Shown here: positions 28,710 to 37,922 of the stretch, one piece after another
Layout: every line of letters starts with the position of its first letter
Position numbering within the stretch: the first letter of the stretch is position 1
From: Bradyrhizobium sp. WSM471
GTDB taxonomy: Bacteria > Pseudomonadota > Alphaproteobacteria > Rhizobiales > Xanthobacteraceae
DNA length: 64,000 nt
Reading direction: 5' to 3'
Assembly (NCBI RefSeq): GCF_000244915.1
Contig: NZ_CM001442.1
Location: 5,394,001 to 5,458,000 of the forward strand
Notes under the pieces: generated by a model
Databases searched by the model: none
Seen by the model: only the letters and a program-made list of their open reading frames with translations
Told to the model about the DNA's origin: nothing
Position numbers and translations under genes: made by a program

Positions 28710-28853
28710 TCCCTCTCCCCGTTCTTACGGGGAGAGGGTTGGGGTGAGGGGCATGCTTCCGCATATTCGGTGAGAGACGAACTCGCGGAGAGTCCCCCTC
28801 ACCCGGATTGCATCTAACGATGCAATCCGACCTTTCCCCGCAAGCGGGGCGAG
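28710..28853. repeat. Intergenic inverted-repeat element inside the cyanate operon
   Basis: It holds three hairpins: CCCTCTCCCCG / CGGGGAGAGGG next to the permease start, GGATTGCATC / GATGCAATCC (28804-28827), and CCCCGC / GCGGGG (28836-28849). A related element is at 32382-32536. Within the operon it separates the abundant binding-protein gene from the permease gene, where such hairpins often stabilise the upstream message. Confidence 0.85.
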
Positions 28854-28874
28854 GTGAAAAAAAAGCGCGGCCGC

Positions 28875-30254
28875 TCACGACGCCTTCCTGATCTTGAAGC
28901 CCGCCAAATAATCCTCCGGCTTGGCTGGATCGAAAGTCTTGCCCATCACCGCGAACGATTTGTAGCTGCCGGCTGGCGGCGCGAGGCCCATCTCGGTCAT
29001 CAGCTTCCTGGTGTCGGTGGCGAGATACACCTGCTCGGCGATCGCCTTGTAATCGACGTCGCCCTTGATCTGGCCCCAGCGCTTCATCTGCGTCAGCATC
29101 CACACCCCAAAGGACTGCCAGGGGAACGGATCGAAATCGACGCGCTTGGCATCCGTCTTCACGCCGCCGAGGCCGTCGGCATAGGTGCCGGTCAAGACCT
29201 GTTCCAACACCGTGACCGGCGCGTTGATGTAGTTCGCCGGCGCGATGGCTTCCGCGATCTGCTTGCGGTTCTCCGCCTTCGAGGCATAGGCCGTGGCATC
29301 GACGATCGCGCGCGTCAGCGCAGCAAAGCTGTTCGGCGCCGTGGTGATGAACTCGCGGCTGGCGGCGAAGCTGCAGCAGGGATGGCCGTCCCAGATTTCC
29401 TTGGACAAAAGATGCATGAAGCCGACGCCGTCATAGATCGCGCGCTGGCAGATGTTGTCGGGCGCGAGGAAACCGTCGATGTTGTCGGCGCGCAGGTTTG
29501 CCACCATTTCCGGCGGCGGTACCGAACGCAGTTGCACGTCGGTATCGGGGTCGATCCCGTGTTCGGCGAGATAGTAGCGCAGCAGGTAATTGTGCATGGA
29601 ATAGTCGAAGGGGATGGCGAACTTCATGCCCTTCCAGTCCTTCGGATCGCGCTTGTCCTTGTGCTTCATGGCAAGCGTGATGCCCTGCCCGTTGATGTTC
29701 TCGATCGCTGGGACCGCGAACGGAATGGGGTTCGAGCCGAGGCCGAGCGAGATCGCCAGCGGCATCGGCGCCAGCATGTGCGCGGCGTCGTATTCCTTGT
29801 TGATGGTCTTGTCGCGGACCACGGCCCAGCCGGCGGTCTTCACCACGTCGACGTTGAGGCCGTGCTTGGCATAGAAGCCCAGCGGCGCCGCCATGATGAT
29901 CGGCGTGGCGCAGGTGATCGGGATGAAGCCGACCTTGAGGTCCTTCTTTTCCGGCGCGCCGGCTTGCGCAAACACTTCGGTCGCGGTCTGAAGCGGGAAG
30001 AACTGAGACAGCGCAGCCAGCGCGGTGGAGGCCCCGACCGACTTCAGGAACGCGCGTCGCGCAACGTCCTGCGGAAACATCGCGCGCATCACGGCAGAGG
30101 CGACCACGCCCTCGTAGCGCTTCTCTTCGCTCTCGACGGGAGCACAGCGCAACGCGGTGGCCTGCTCATGCTCCGCCGCGGATTGATGCTGACCACAGGC
30201 ACAGCCGGCTCGCAGGTTGCGATCGGGATCAAACGGATTGTCGAAAGTGGACAT
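28875..30254 (-). CDS. Tat-exported ABC substrate-binding protein, NrtA/CmpA-like (cyanate transport candidate)
   Basis: A 459-aa binding protein of the nitrate/bicarbonate/cyanate family (KVGFIPITCATPIIMAAPLG, PFDYSMHNYLLRYYLAEHG, LRADNIDGFLAPDNICQRAI). A twin-arginine motif (RRAFLK, residues 66-71) and hydrophobic stretch indicate Tat export, but it is preceded by an unusual 65-residue N-terminal extension rich in Cys and His (AGCACGQHQ, RCAPV). AGGAGG lies four bases before the ATG. It is the first gene of the operon ending in cynS. Cyanate as ligand is inferred from that linkage; nitrate is the main alternative. Confidence 0.92.
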   Translation of the reverse strand: MSTFDNPFDPDRNLRAGCACGQHQSAAEHEQATALRCAPVESEEKRYEGVVASAVMRAMFPQDVARRAFLKSVGASTALAALSQFFPLQTATEVFAQAGAPEKKDLKVGFIPITCATPIIMAAPLGFYAKHGLNVDVVKTAGWAVVRDKTINKEYDAAHMLAPMPLAISLGLGSNPIPFAVPAIENINGQGITLAMKHKDKRDPKDWKGMKFAIPFDYSMHNYLLRYYLAEHGIDPDTDVQLRSVPPPEMVANLRADNIDGFLAPDNICQRAIYDGVGFMHLLSKEIWDGHPCCSFAASREFITTAPNSFAALTRAIVDATAYASKAENRKQIAEAIAPANYINAPVTVLEQVLTGTYADGLGGVKTDAKRVDFDPFPWQSFGVWMLTQMKRWGQIKGDVDYKAIAEQVYLATDTRKLMTEMGLAPPAGSYKSFAVMGKTFDPAKPEDYLAGFKIRKAS

Positions 30255-30289
30255 CGGACCTCCTGCGCGTCATTTGCGAGGAGAATTAC

Positions 30290-30304
30290 GCAAGGAGCAT
30301 GCCA
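30290..30304 (-). promoter_or_regulatory. Sigma-54 (-24/-12) promoter of the cyanate operon
   Basis: On the minus strand the sequence reads TGGCATG-CTCC-TTGC, matching the RpoN consensus TGGCACG-N4-TTGC at 10 of 11 fixed positions, with the invariant GG and GC. The predicted transcript start is near 30278, giving a leader of about 24 bases that includes the AGGAGG before the binding-protein ATG at 30254. The divergent neighbour is a sigma-54 activator gene. Confidence 0.82.
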
Positions 30305-30363
30305 CCACCCTCAGGCCGGCCAGTGCCTTGATGACGCAGCACTTTCGCTCACACTTGGTCATT

Positions 30364-30413
30364 ACGAAAATTCGTGATAAACGATATTTCGTAGTTGAAT
30401 AACGAGATTTCGT
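30364..30413. promoter_or_regulatory. Three palindromic activator sites between cyanate operon and activator gene
   Basis: Three 12-bp sites are seen: ACGAAAATTCGT (30364-30375), ACGATATTTCGT (30381-30392) and ACGAGATTTCGT (30402-30413). Each differs by one base from the perfect palindrome ACGAAATTTCGT. They lie 60-110 bases upstream of the -24/-12 promoter, the normal position of sigma-54 enhancer sites, and the third ends one base before the activator ATG, so it could also mediate autoregulation. Confidence 0.8.
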
Positions 30414-30414
30414 A

Positions 30415-32349
<1,935 letters not shown>

Positions 32350-32381
32350 AGCATGGCGAGATTGGAATGCATGTTGATGTG

Positions 32382-32536
32382 CCCTCGCCCCTTGTGGGAG
32401 AGGGCAGCGACGCCGGTAGACGCAGACTCGCTTGGGTGAGGGGTCTGTCTCCGCGAGTCCGACGCCGATTTGAATCGCGGAGAGAGACCCCTCATCCGGC
32501 GCTCCGCGCCACCTTCTCCCACAAGGGGAGAAGGGG
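32382..32536. repeat. Intergenic inverted-repeat element
   Basis: The outer arms CCCTCGCCCCTTGTGGGAGA and its counterpart TCTCCCACAAGGGGAGAAGG match imperfectly; the inner parts GTGAGGGGTC and GACCCCTCAT also pair. It belongs to the same class as 28710-28853 and lies between the convergent activator and sulfurtransferase genes. Confidence 0.85.
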
Positions 32537-32568
32537 TACCGAGTCCGCGGGCCGCCGGTTAGCGGTAA

Positions 32569-33447
32569 TCACGCCGCCTTGGTCGTCACCTCCGATGCGA
32601 TCGGCAATCCCTGCTCGATCGGCAGCGACGGATCGCGCGACCATTCGTTCCAGGAGCCGAAATACATCCGCACGTCCTTCACGCCGGCGTTCTTGAGCGC
32701 CAGGAACGTGTTCGAGGCGCGCGCCCCCTTGAAGCAGTAGAGATAGACCGGCGTGGAGGGCGAGATGCCGACCGTGGCGCATTCCGCCAGAATCTCGTCC
32801 TTGGACTTGAAGCGCGGTCCCTCGGCGGTCGGCTTCATCATGCGATACCATTCCAGCCACACCGCGCCGGGGATGCGGCCTTTGCGCGGGCAGAAATCCT
32901 TGCCGTAGGGCGAGGAGCTGTCGCCGATCCACTCGTCGACATCGCGCACGTCCAGGAGTGCGATGCCGGGCTTGCCGACCGCGGCGAGCATGGTCTTGGC
33001 GTCGATCAGGATCTCGCCCGCTTCAGGCACGATCGAGAACGACGCCTTCGCCGGCGCCGGCACATCCTTCGTCACCGGAAGACCTGCGGCCGCCCAGGCG
33101 TCGAAGCCGCCATGCAGCACCTTGATTTTGGGATAGCCGAGCATGGTGAGCAGGTAGTAGCCGCGGCAGGATTGGCCGAAGCCGGAGTTCATCGACTGCT
33201 CGTAGATCACGGCCGTCTCCTTGCCGGAGAGACCGGCAGCGCCGAACGCGTCGGCGAATTTGGTCTTCAGCTCGGCCATGCCCTCCGGCGTCGAGGTCGC
33301 GAGGAACGTGAATATCTCATGCACGTTCACGGCGTTGGGAAGGTGCCCGGCGCCATAGGCGTCGGGGTTGCGGGTGTCGATCACGACACAGGGCTCGGTT
33401 TTCAAGAGATCGGCAAGTTCGCTGGCAGAGATCAGAACGTCCGTCAT
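32569..33447 (-). CDS. Sulfurtransferase with two rhodanese domains
   Basis: A 292-aa protein with an inactive-type N-terminal rhodanese domain and an active C-terminal one. The catalytic Cys238 is in the loop YLYCFKGARAS, and the CDC25-like Asp/Arg is in ALLDVRDVDEW. Such enzymes transfer sulfane sulfur from thiosulfate or 3-mercaptopyruvate to acceptors such as cyanide. The start at 33447 (MTDVLISASE) is the family start. It is the third gene of an OsmC / acyl-CoA-dehydrogenase-like / sulfurtransferase operon. Exact donor and acceptor are unknown. Confidence 0.9.
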   Translation of the reverse strand: MTDVLISASELADLLKTEPCVVIDTRNPDAYGAGHLPNAVNVHEIFTFLATSTPEGMAELKTKFADAFGAAGLSGKETAVIYEQSMNSGFGQSCRGYYLLTMLGYPKIKVLHGGFDAWAAAGLPVTKDVPAPAKASFSIVPEAGEILIDAKTMLAAVGKPGIALLDVRDVDEWIGDSSSPYGKDFCPRKGRIPGAVWLEWYRMMKPTAEGPRFKSKDEILAECATVGISPSTPVYLYCFKGARASNTFLALKNAGVKDVRMYFGSWNEWSRDPSLPIEQGLPIASEVTTKAA

Positions 33448-33493
33448 TGGCAGCCTCTCCGTTGAGGTTAGATGGTGGGTGGGCTCGTAGAAC

Positions 33494-34627
33494 TCAGGAA
33501 TCGGCGAGCATCTTGCGCAACTGCTTGGTGGCAGGCGTGACGATCGCGACGAAATAGGCCTCGCGCAGCCGGCGCTGCGCGCGGTGGGACTTGAGATAGC
33601 CGCGCGCGCCACAATGCAGCATCGCCGCATGCGCCGCCGCGACGCTGGCCTCGCCGGCGCGAAGCCTGAGCGCAATCACCTTGCGCCAGTAGGTCTCCTC
33701 CTCGTTGTAGGGATCGCGCGCCAGCGCCATGGTCTCGGCCTCGAGCTCGGCGGCGAGATCGCGGAAGTGCACCGGCTGTTGCGGCAAATAGCGGTTGATG
33801 TGACCGAGGGGATTATCGACCTCGTCCATGATGTTGATGCAGTCCTTGATGAGGCCAAGCGCCATGCCGGCCTGCAGCAGGATGAAGCCGGCGCGGATCT
33901 TCTTCACAAAAGGCGCGGCGGGATCGGCGAGGATCAGCTCGTCAGGCACGAAGACGTCGCGGAACTGCACGCCGTAGGTGCCGGTTCCGTCCATGGCAAG
34001 GAACGGCTTGCATGGCGTCAGCGTGATCGCGGGGTCCGAGCAGTCCGCCAAAAACATCACTTGGCCGGGCTCGCCACTTGCGATGCCCGGCTCGTCCTCG
34101 CGTTCGAAGATGGTGCCGAAGTAATGGTCGGGGCCGAGATTGGAGACCCAGGGCAGCGCGCCGCGTACGATGTAGCCGCCGTCGACCTTGCGCCCCTTCA
34201 ACTTGAGCTTTTCGATGCCGAAAAAGCTCTTCATCGGATTGGAGAGCCCAGTGCCGCCGAGCACGCGGCCGGTCGAGAACGCATCGCCGAAGCGCTTGGC
34301 GAGCTTCATATTGGTCGAGTTGGCGGCGTACCAGACCAGCGTGTTCTGGCACCACGCCATGAAGGCGGTGCTGCCGCAGACCTCGCCGATCGCCGACATG
34401 GCCTGGATGGCACAGCGCAGGTCAGCGGGCCCCTCGTGCGGCACGTGACTGCCCCAGGCGCCGACCTCGCCGAATCGGCGCAGCACCTCGGCCGGATAGA
34501 CGGTGCCGGCATCGATGCCGGCGGCAAGCGGCGCGAGCTGCTCCCGTGCAATCCGCGCCACCTCGCCTGCAATGGACGGTGCGGGCTGATCCAAAACTTC
34601 GGCCCGTGATAAAGCCAGTGACCCCAT
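33494..34627 (-). CDS. Acyl-CoA dehydrogenase family flavoprotein
   Basis: A 377-aa protein with the acyl-CoA dehydrogenase fold: N-terminal helical domain, central beta domain (GGTGLSNPMKSFFGIEKLKL, GYIVRGALPWVSNLGPDHYFG) and C-terminal helical domain (CGARGYLKSHRAQRRLREAYF). The GGMAxT-like FAD loop is present in altered form and the base residue cannot be assigned by eye, so it may be an SfnB/DszC-like flavin monooxygenase rather than a true dehydrogenase. The ATG at 34627 is preferred because GGGAG lies six bases upstream. OsmC precedes it by 33 bases and the sulfurtransferase follows 46 bases later. Confidence 0.85.
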   Translation of the reverse strand: MGSLALSRAEVLDQPAPSIAGEVARIAREQLAPLAAGIDAGTVYPAEVLRRFGEVGAWGSHVPHEGPADLRCAIQAMSAIGEVCGSTAFMAWCQNTLVWYAANSTNMKLAKRFGDAFSTGRVLGGTGLSNPMKSFFGIEKLKLKGRKVDGGYIVRGALPWVSNLGPDHYFGTIFEREDEPGIASGEPGQVMFLADCSDPAITLTPCKPFLAMDGTGTYGVQFRDVFVPDELILADPAAPFVKKIRAGFILLQAGMALGLIKDCINIMDEVDNPLGHINRYLPQQPVHFRDLAAELEAETMALARDPYNEEETYWRKVIALRLRAGEASVAAAHAAMLHCGARGYLKSHRAQRRLREAYFVAIVTPATKQLRKMLADS

Positions 34628-34660
34628 GATCGTCTCCCGCACCTTTCCTGTTGCCGTCTA

Positions 34661-35203
34661 CTAGATGCCGACCTCGAGATTGACCGGGCGGGTGAAGGTG
34701 TTTGCGACCGGCGACCATTGCTTCACATGGGCGACCAGCGCATTGATCTCGTCCGGCGAGATCCCCTCACATTCCATGTCGACCTTGACGCGTACGTCGG
34801 TGAAGCCGACCGGCTTGTCCGAGACGTCGCCGGTGCCCCAGACCGCGGTGATGTTGAGATCGCCCTCGAGCTCGAGCTCGAGCTTGTTGACGATCCAGCC
34901 GCGATGCACGGCGTTGGCGTGCAGGCCGACGGCGAGGCAGGAGCCCAGCGCGGCGAGCGAGGCCTCGGACGGATTGGGCGCAGTGTCGTCGCCGAGCAGA
35001 CCGGGCGGCTCGTCGACGATGTAGGGCTGCAAATTGCGGATGTAGTTGGCGTGGCGGAATTTTCCTTCCGCGACCGTCTTGCACTTCAAGGTCTTGATGA
35101 CCTTCGGATTGGCCTTGCCGTTGGCGATCAGTTGCTCGAGGCCATTCTTGTCGATGGGCGCGAGGCAACCCGTCAGCACTGTCTTTTGAACGACGGCAGT
35201 CAT
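34661..35203 (-). CDS. OsmC family protein
   Basis: A 180-aa OsmC/Ohr-type protein. The conserved cysteine is in SLAALGSCLAVGLHANA, with FRHANYIRNLQPYIVDEP upstream and the C-terminal WSPVANTFTRPVNLEVGI. Family members are thiol peroxidases acting on organic hydroperoxides, although many, like this one, lack a clear second catalytic Cys in the usual place. Two adjacent ATGs exist; the one at 35203 is best spaced from GGGAG. It is first in an operon that appears to start from a -24/-12-type promoter. Confidence 0.88.
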   Translation of the reverse strand: MTAVVQKTVLTGCLAPIDKNGLEQLIANGKANPKVIKTLKCKTVAEGKFRHANYIRNLQPYIVDEPPGLLGDDTAPNPSEASLAALGSCLAVGLHANAVHRGWIVNKLELELEGDLNITAVWGTGDVSDKPVGFTDVRVKVDMECEGISPDEINALVAHVKQWSPVANTFTRPVNLEVGI

Positions 35204-35259
35204 CATCTTCTCCCTGGCAGAAGTGGAAATCGGTAGGATACCGAACGGTCTGTTTCCTT

Positions 35260-35274
35260 GCATGGAGCGTGCCA
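35260..35274 (-). promoter_or_regulatory. Sigma-54-like (-24/-12) promoter of the OsmC operon
   Basis: On the minus strand the sequence reads TGGCACG-CTCC-ATGC. The -24 part is a perfect match and the -12 part has one mismatch (A for the first T of TTGC) but keeps the essential GC. The four-base spacer CTCC is the same as in the cyanate promoter at 30290-30304. The predicted start is near 35248, about 45 bases before the ATG at 35203. No ACGAAATTTCGT site was seen nearby. Confidence 0.6.
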
Positions 35275-35449
35275 GACCCAGCCAAAATCAAAAGGCGAAG
35301 CATTGGAGCCGCTTAGCGAACGCTGCCTGCGGATTGATCAGCGGCCGTCTGCTCAAAGGCGATGCAGATGAGCTTTCCCGTGCGAATCTTTTCAGCGCAG
35401 AACAGATGCGGCTTGCTGATGCGGCGCGGCTGCGATTAAGTTGCATCCC

Positions 35450-36130
35450 ATGGCCAAGCTTTCACTGAACAAGCCCTCACCGAACAAGACTTCTAAGCAG
35501 AAGTCTCAGTCGCCGCACGCCGGTGCGGGTGACGACGAGTCCGCACGCGGGCGCCTGCTCAGCGCGGCCACGCATCTGTTCTGCAAGAACGGCATCAACG
35601 CCACCGGCATCGACGCGATCATCGCGGAAGCCGGCACCGCAAAGACCACGCTCTATAAATTGTTCGGCTCCAAGACCAATCTGGTCAACGCGGTACTGGA
35701 GAGCGAAGGCAAGCAGTGGCGCGAATGGTTCATCGGCGCCATGGAAGAAGGCGGCGGCGACGCGCAAGCCAAACTCACGCGCATCTTCCCGGCCCTGAAG
35801 AGCTGGTTCGCGGAAGAGCGCTTCTACGGCTGTCCCTTCATCAACGCGGTCGGCGAGCACGACAAGGACGCCAAGCAGTTCCGCAACATCGCGATGAAGC
35901 ACAAGAAGATCGTGCTCGGCCACATCGAGAAGCTCGCCGGCGAGCTCGGATCGAACGAGCCCGTCGTGCTCGCGCACCAGCTCGGCCTCCTGATCGACGG
36001 CGCGATCGTCGCCGCGATGGTGTCGCGCGATCCAGGCGTGGCGGATACGGCGGCGCTGACGGCAGGTCCCCTGCTCAGCCAGCCCAAGGCAAAGAAGAAG
36101 CGCGCGGCGGATCAGCTCGAGGCGGTGTGA
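35450..36130 (+). CDS. TetR family transcriptional regulator
   Basis: A 226-aa regulator with an N-terminal TetR helix-turn-helix (ARGRLLSAATHLFCKNGINA, TGIDAIIAEAGTAKTTLYKL) and a C-terminal ligand domain. The first 30 residues are a flexible Lys/Ser-rich tail, and the C-terminus is basic too (KAKKKRAADQ). It diverges from the OsmC operon, its most likely target along with itself; the inducer is unknown. The start may be 35450 or the in-frame ATG nine bases earlier. Confidence 0.93.
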   Translation: MAKLSLNKPSPNKTSKQKSQSPHAGAGDDESARGRLLSAATHLFCKNGINATGIDAIIAEAGTAKTTLYKLFGSKTNLVNAVLESEGKQWREWFIGAMEEGGGDAQAKLTRIFPALKSWFAEERFYGCPFINAVGEHDKDAKQFRNIAMKHKKIVLGHIEKLAGELGSNEPVVLAHQLGLLIDGAIVAAMVSRDPGVADTAALTAGPLLSQPKAKKKRAADQLEAV

Positions 36131-36143
36131 TCGCTCTATCTTC

Positions 36144-36213
36144 GTAGCCCGCATGGAGCGGAGCGCAATGCGGGGGCACTGTCCCGGATTGCGCTCCGCT
36201 CCATCCGGGCTAC
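36144..36213. repeat. Intergenic inverted repeat, GTAGCCCG...CGGGCTAC family, variant
   Basis: GTAGCCCGCATGGAGCGGAG at the left and its near complement ending CCATCCGGGCTAC at the right flank a CGCAATGCG core. It has the same ends as the copies at 7888 and 17852 but a different interior (GGAGCGGAGCGCAAT). It lies between convergent tetR and the BTAD-hydrolase gene and includes the latter's stop codon. Confidence 0.88.
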
Positions 36214-37778
36214 AGCACCTTACGGCCCGCTCTCGCCTCCCACGGCAACAGATCTATGAATCTTTTGATCGCATCGAGCACCGGCCCCTGATCGCCTGCA
36301 AAGAACCAGTGATCGTGGCCGTCAAGCTCGACGAATTGCGCACCTTTGATCCGGCTCGCCACATCGCGGCCGGCCGCGATCCGTACCGCCTTGTCGTCCC
36401 GACGATGCAGCACCAATGTCGGCATGGCAATCTGCGGCAGAAGGTGCCGCACGTCGGCGTCGCGAAACGCCTCGAGCACCGCCGAGATGCCGCCGGGACT
36501 GGACGCCGCGCGCAATAGCCCGGCCCACCAGGCGCGGGCCTGGGGATCGCCGGCTAGGCTCGGCGCGAAGGTTTCAATCTCCACCGGACCTCCCCATTGC
36601 GCAATGAGGCGCTTGCTCCAGGCGTCGTACTGGCTGGCGCGCAACGCGTGCGGATAGTCCTGCGACCAGCAGCCCTTGGCCAATGCACCGAACAGAATGA
36701 GCCCGGCCACGAGACGTGGCTCGTCCACCGCAAATTTGATGCAGGCAGGTCCACACTCGGATGCGCCGAACAGCACGACGCGGCGCGCATCCACGGCCCG
36801 CAGCACGGTGCCGATATCCTCCGCGGTGACGTCGATACCGGGCGCAGATCCAACCCGGTCGGACAACCCGATGCCGCGACGATCAAACACGATCAGACGT
36901 CCCAGCTTCATCAGCGAGGCCAGAAACGTCCGGCTCGCGGGATGCTCCCAGGCGCGTTCCACATGCGACACGAAGCCCGGCATGACCAGGATATCGAGCG
37001 GACCGCTGCCATAGGTTTGATACGCCAGATGCACGCCGGCGCCCTTGACATAGCGCGTCGCTGGAATCGCATGTGCCGCCGCCGGACTCATCAACGCTTC
37101 GGTCGCGGCTTCGGGCGTAACACCAAGCTCGTCACGCAGCCGCTGCGTCAGTGCCGCGTGGTGCCGCTCTGCCGCACTGCGGTCACCCGCCAGCAGCAGG
37201 CTGCGGATCAGATGCCGGCCGTAGACCTCGCTCAAAGGATCGAGCTCGACCAGACGGGTCGCATGCGCGGCCGCGGCAAAGTAGTCGCCGGCGGTGGTCT
37301 TGTCCTGCACCAGGCGCTCCAGCGCGTGCATCAGCCGTCCGCGCAGTGCCTCGCGGCGAAAGAACGCCCAGTCGTCGAATTCCCGACAGTCCTCCGGCGA
37401 GAAGCCTGCGAGGAAATCTCCCCGATAGATCTGGCAGGCCTCGTCAAAATCACCGCGATCGCAGGCGCTCTCGAATAGATGTGCATCGACCTGCAGCGCG
37501 ACTGCCGGAGACCATCGCAGGCTGGTCCGGTCGGTCTCGAACACCTGCTGACCGAGCGTCAGCTCGATGCGGTGAAGCAGCCGCCGCAATCGCGCAAGGC
37601 CGGTCTCGCGGTCAGTTTCAGGCCACAGCAGCGTGGCCACGATTTCGCGGGCCACAGCGCCCTTGGCCTCCGCGAGATAGACCAGCAGCGCGAGGCCCTT
37701 GCGGAGGGCCAATTTGATCGGGTGGCCGTCGGCGTGGACCTCCGGGAACCCGAACGTCCCCAGCGAGAAAGCCGTCAT
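36210..37778 (-). CDS. BTAD/SARP-type regulator fused to an alpha/beta hydrolase
   Basis: A 522-aa fusion. Residues 1-80 resemble the OmpR-like winged helix of SARP/AfsR regulators (LALRKGLALLVYLAEAKGAV, LLWPETDRETGLARLRRLLH), 90-225 the helical bacterial transcriptional activator domain, and 245-520 an alpha/beta hydrolase. The nucleophile elbow is FGASECGP with Ser340; the usual final glycine of GxSxG is Cys. Acid and histidine are plausible in LVLHRRDDKAV and LDGHDHWFF. The hydrolase half resembles those fused to adenylate-cyclase domains. It may be a ligand-sensing regulator. The target is unknown. Confidence 0.82.
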   Translation of the reverse strand: MTAFSLGTFGFPEVHADGHPIKLALRKGLALLVYLAEAKGAVAREIVATLLWPETDRETGLARLRRLLHRIELTLGQQVFETDRTSLRWSPAVALQVDAHLFESACDRGDFDEACQIYRGDFLAGFSPEDCREFDDWAFFRREALRGRLMHALERLVQDKTTAGDYFAAAAHATRLVELDPLSEVYGRHLIRSLLLAGDRSAAERHHAALTQRLRDELGVTPEAATEALMSPAAAHAIPATRYVKGAGVHLAYQTYGSGPLDILVMPGFVSHVERAWEHPASRTFLASLMKLGRLIVFDRRGIGLSDRVGSAPGIDVTAEDIGTVLRAVDARRVVLFGASECGPACIKFAVDEPRLVAGLILFGALAKGCWSQDYPHALRASQYDAWSKRLIAQWGGPVEIETFAPSLAGDPQARAWWAGLLRAASSPGGISAVLEAFRDADVRHLLPQIAMPTLVLHRRDDKAVRIAAGRDVASRIKGAQFVELDGHDHWFFAGDQGPVLDAIKRFIDLLPWEARAGRKVL

Positions 37779-37922
37779 GAAAGTCCTCCCTCCCCTCGCG
37801 GCGCCCCCGGGGGGACGCACAGGGGACGGTCCAGCGATAGCAGTCGGGGCAGATCCAGCCGCCGGCGAGCAATTCAGGCTCCTGCATGCGGCACGGCTGC
37901 ATCAGGCACAATAGGAAAAAAC

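Noticed and set aside
28854..30377. 507-codon open frame opposite the ABC binding-protein gene
   Set aside because: Antisense shadow; the real gene has a Tat motif, ribosome-binding site and promoter.
30364..30413. FNR/FixK-type sites (TTGA-N6-TCAA)
   Set aside because: The palindromes are ACGA...TCGT, not TTGAT...ATCAA.
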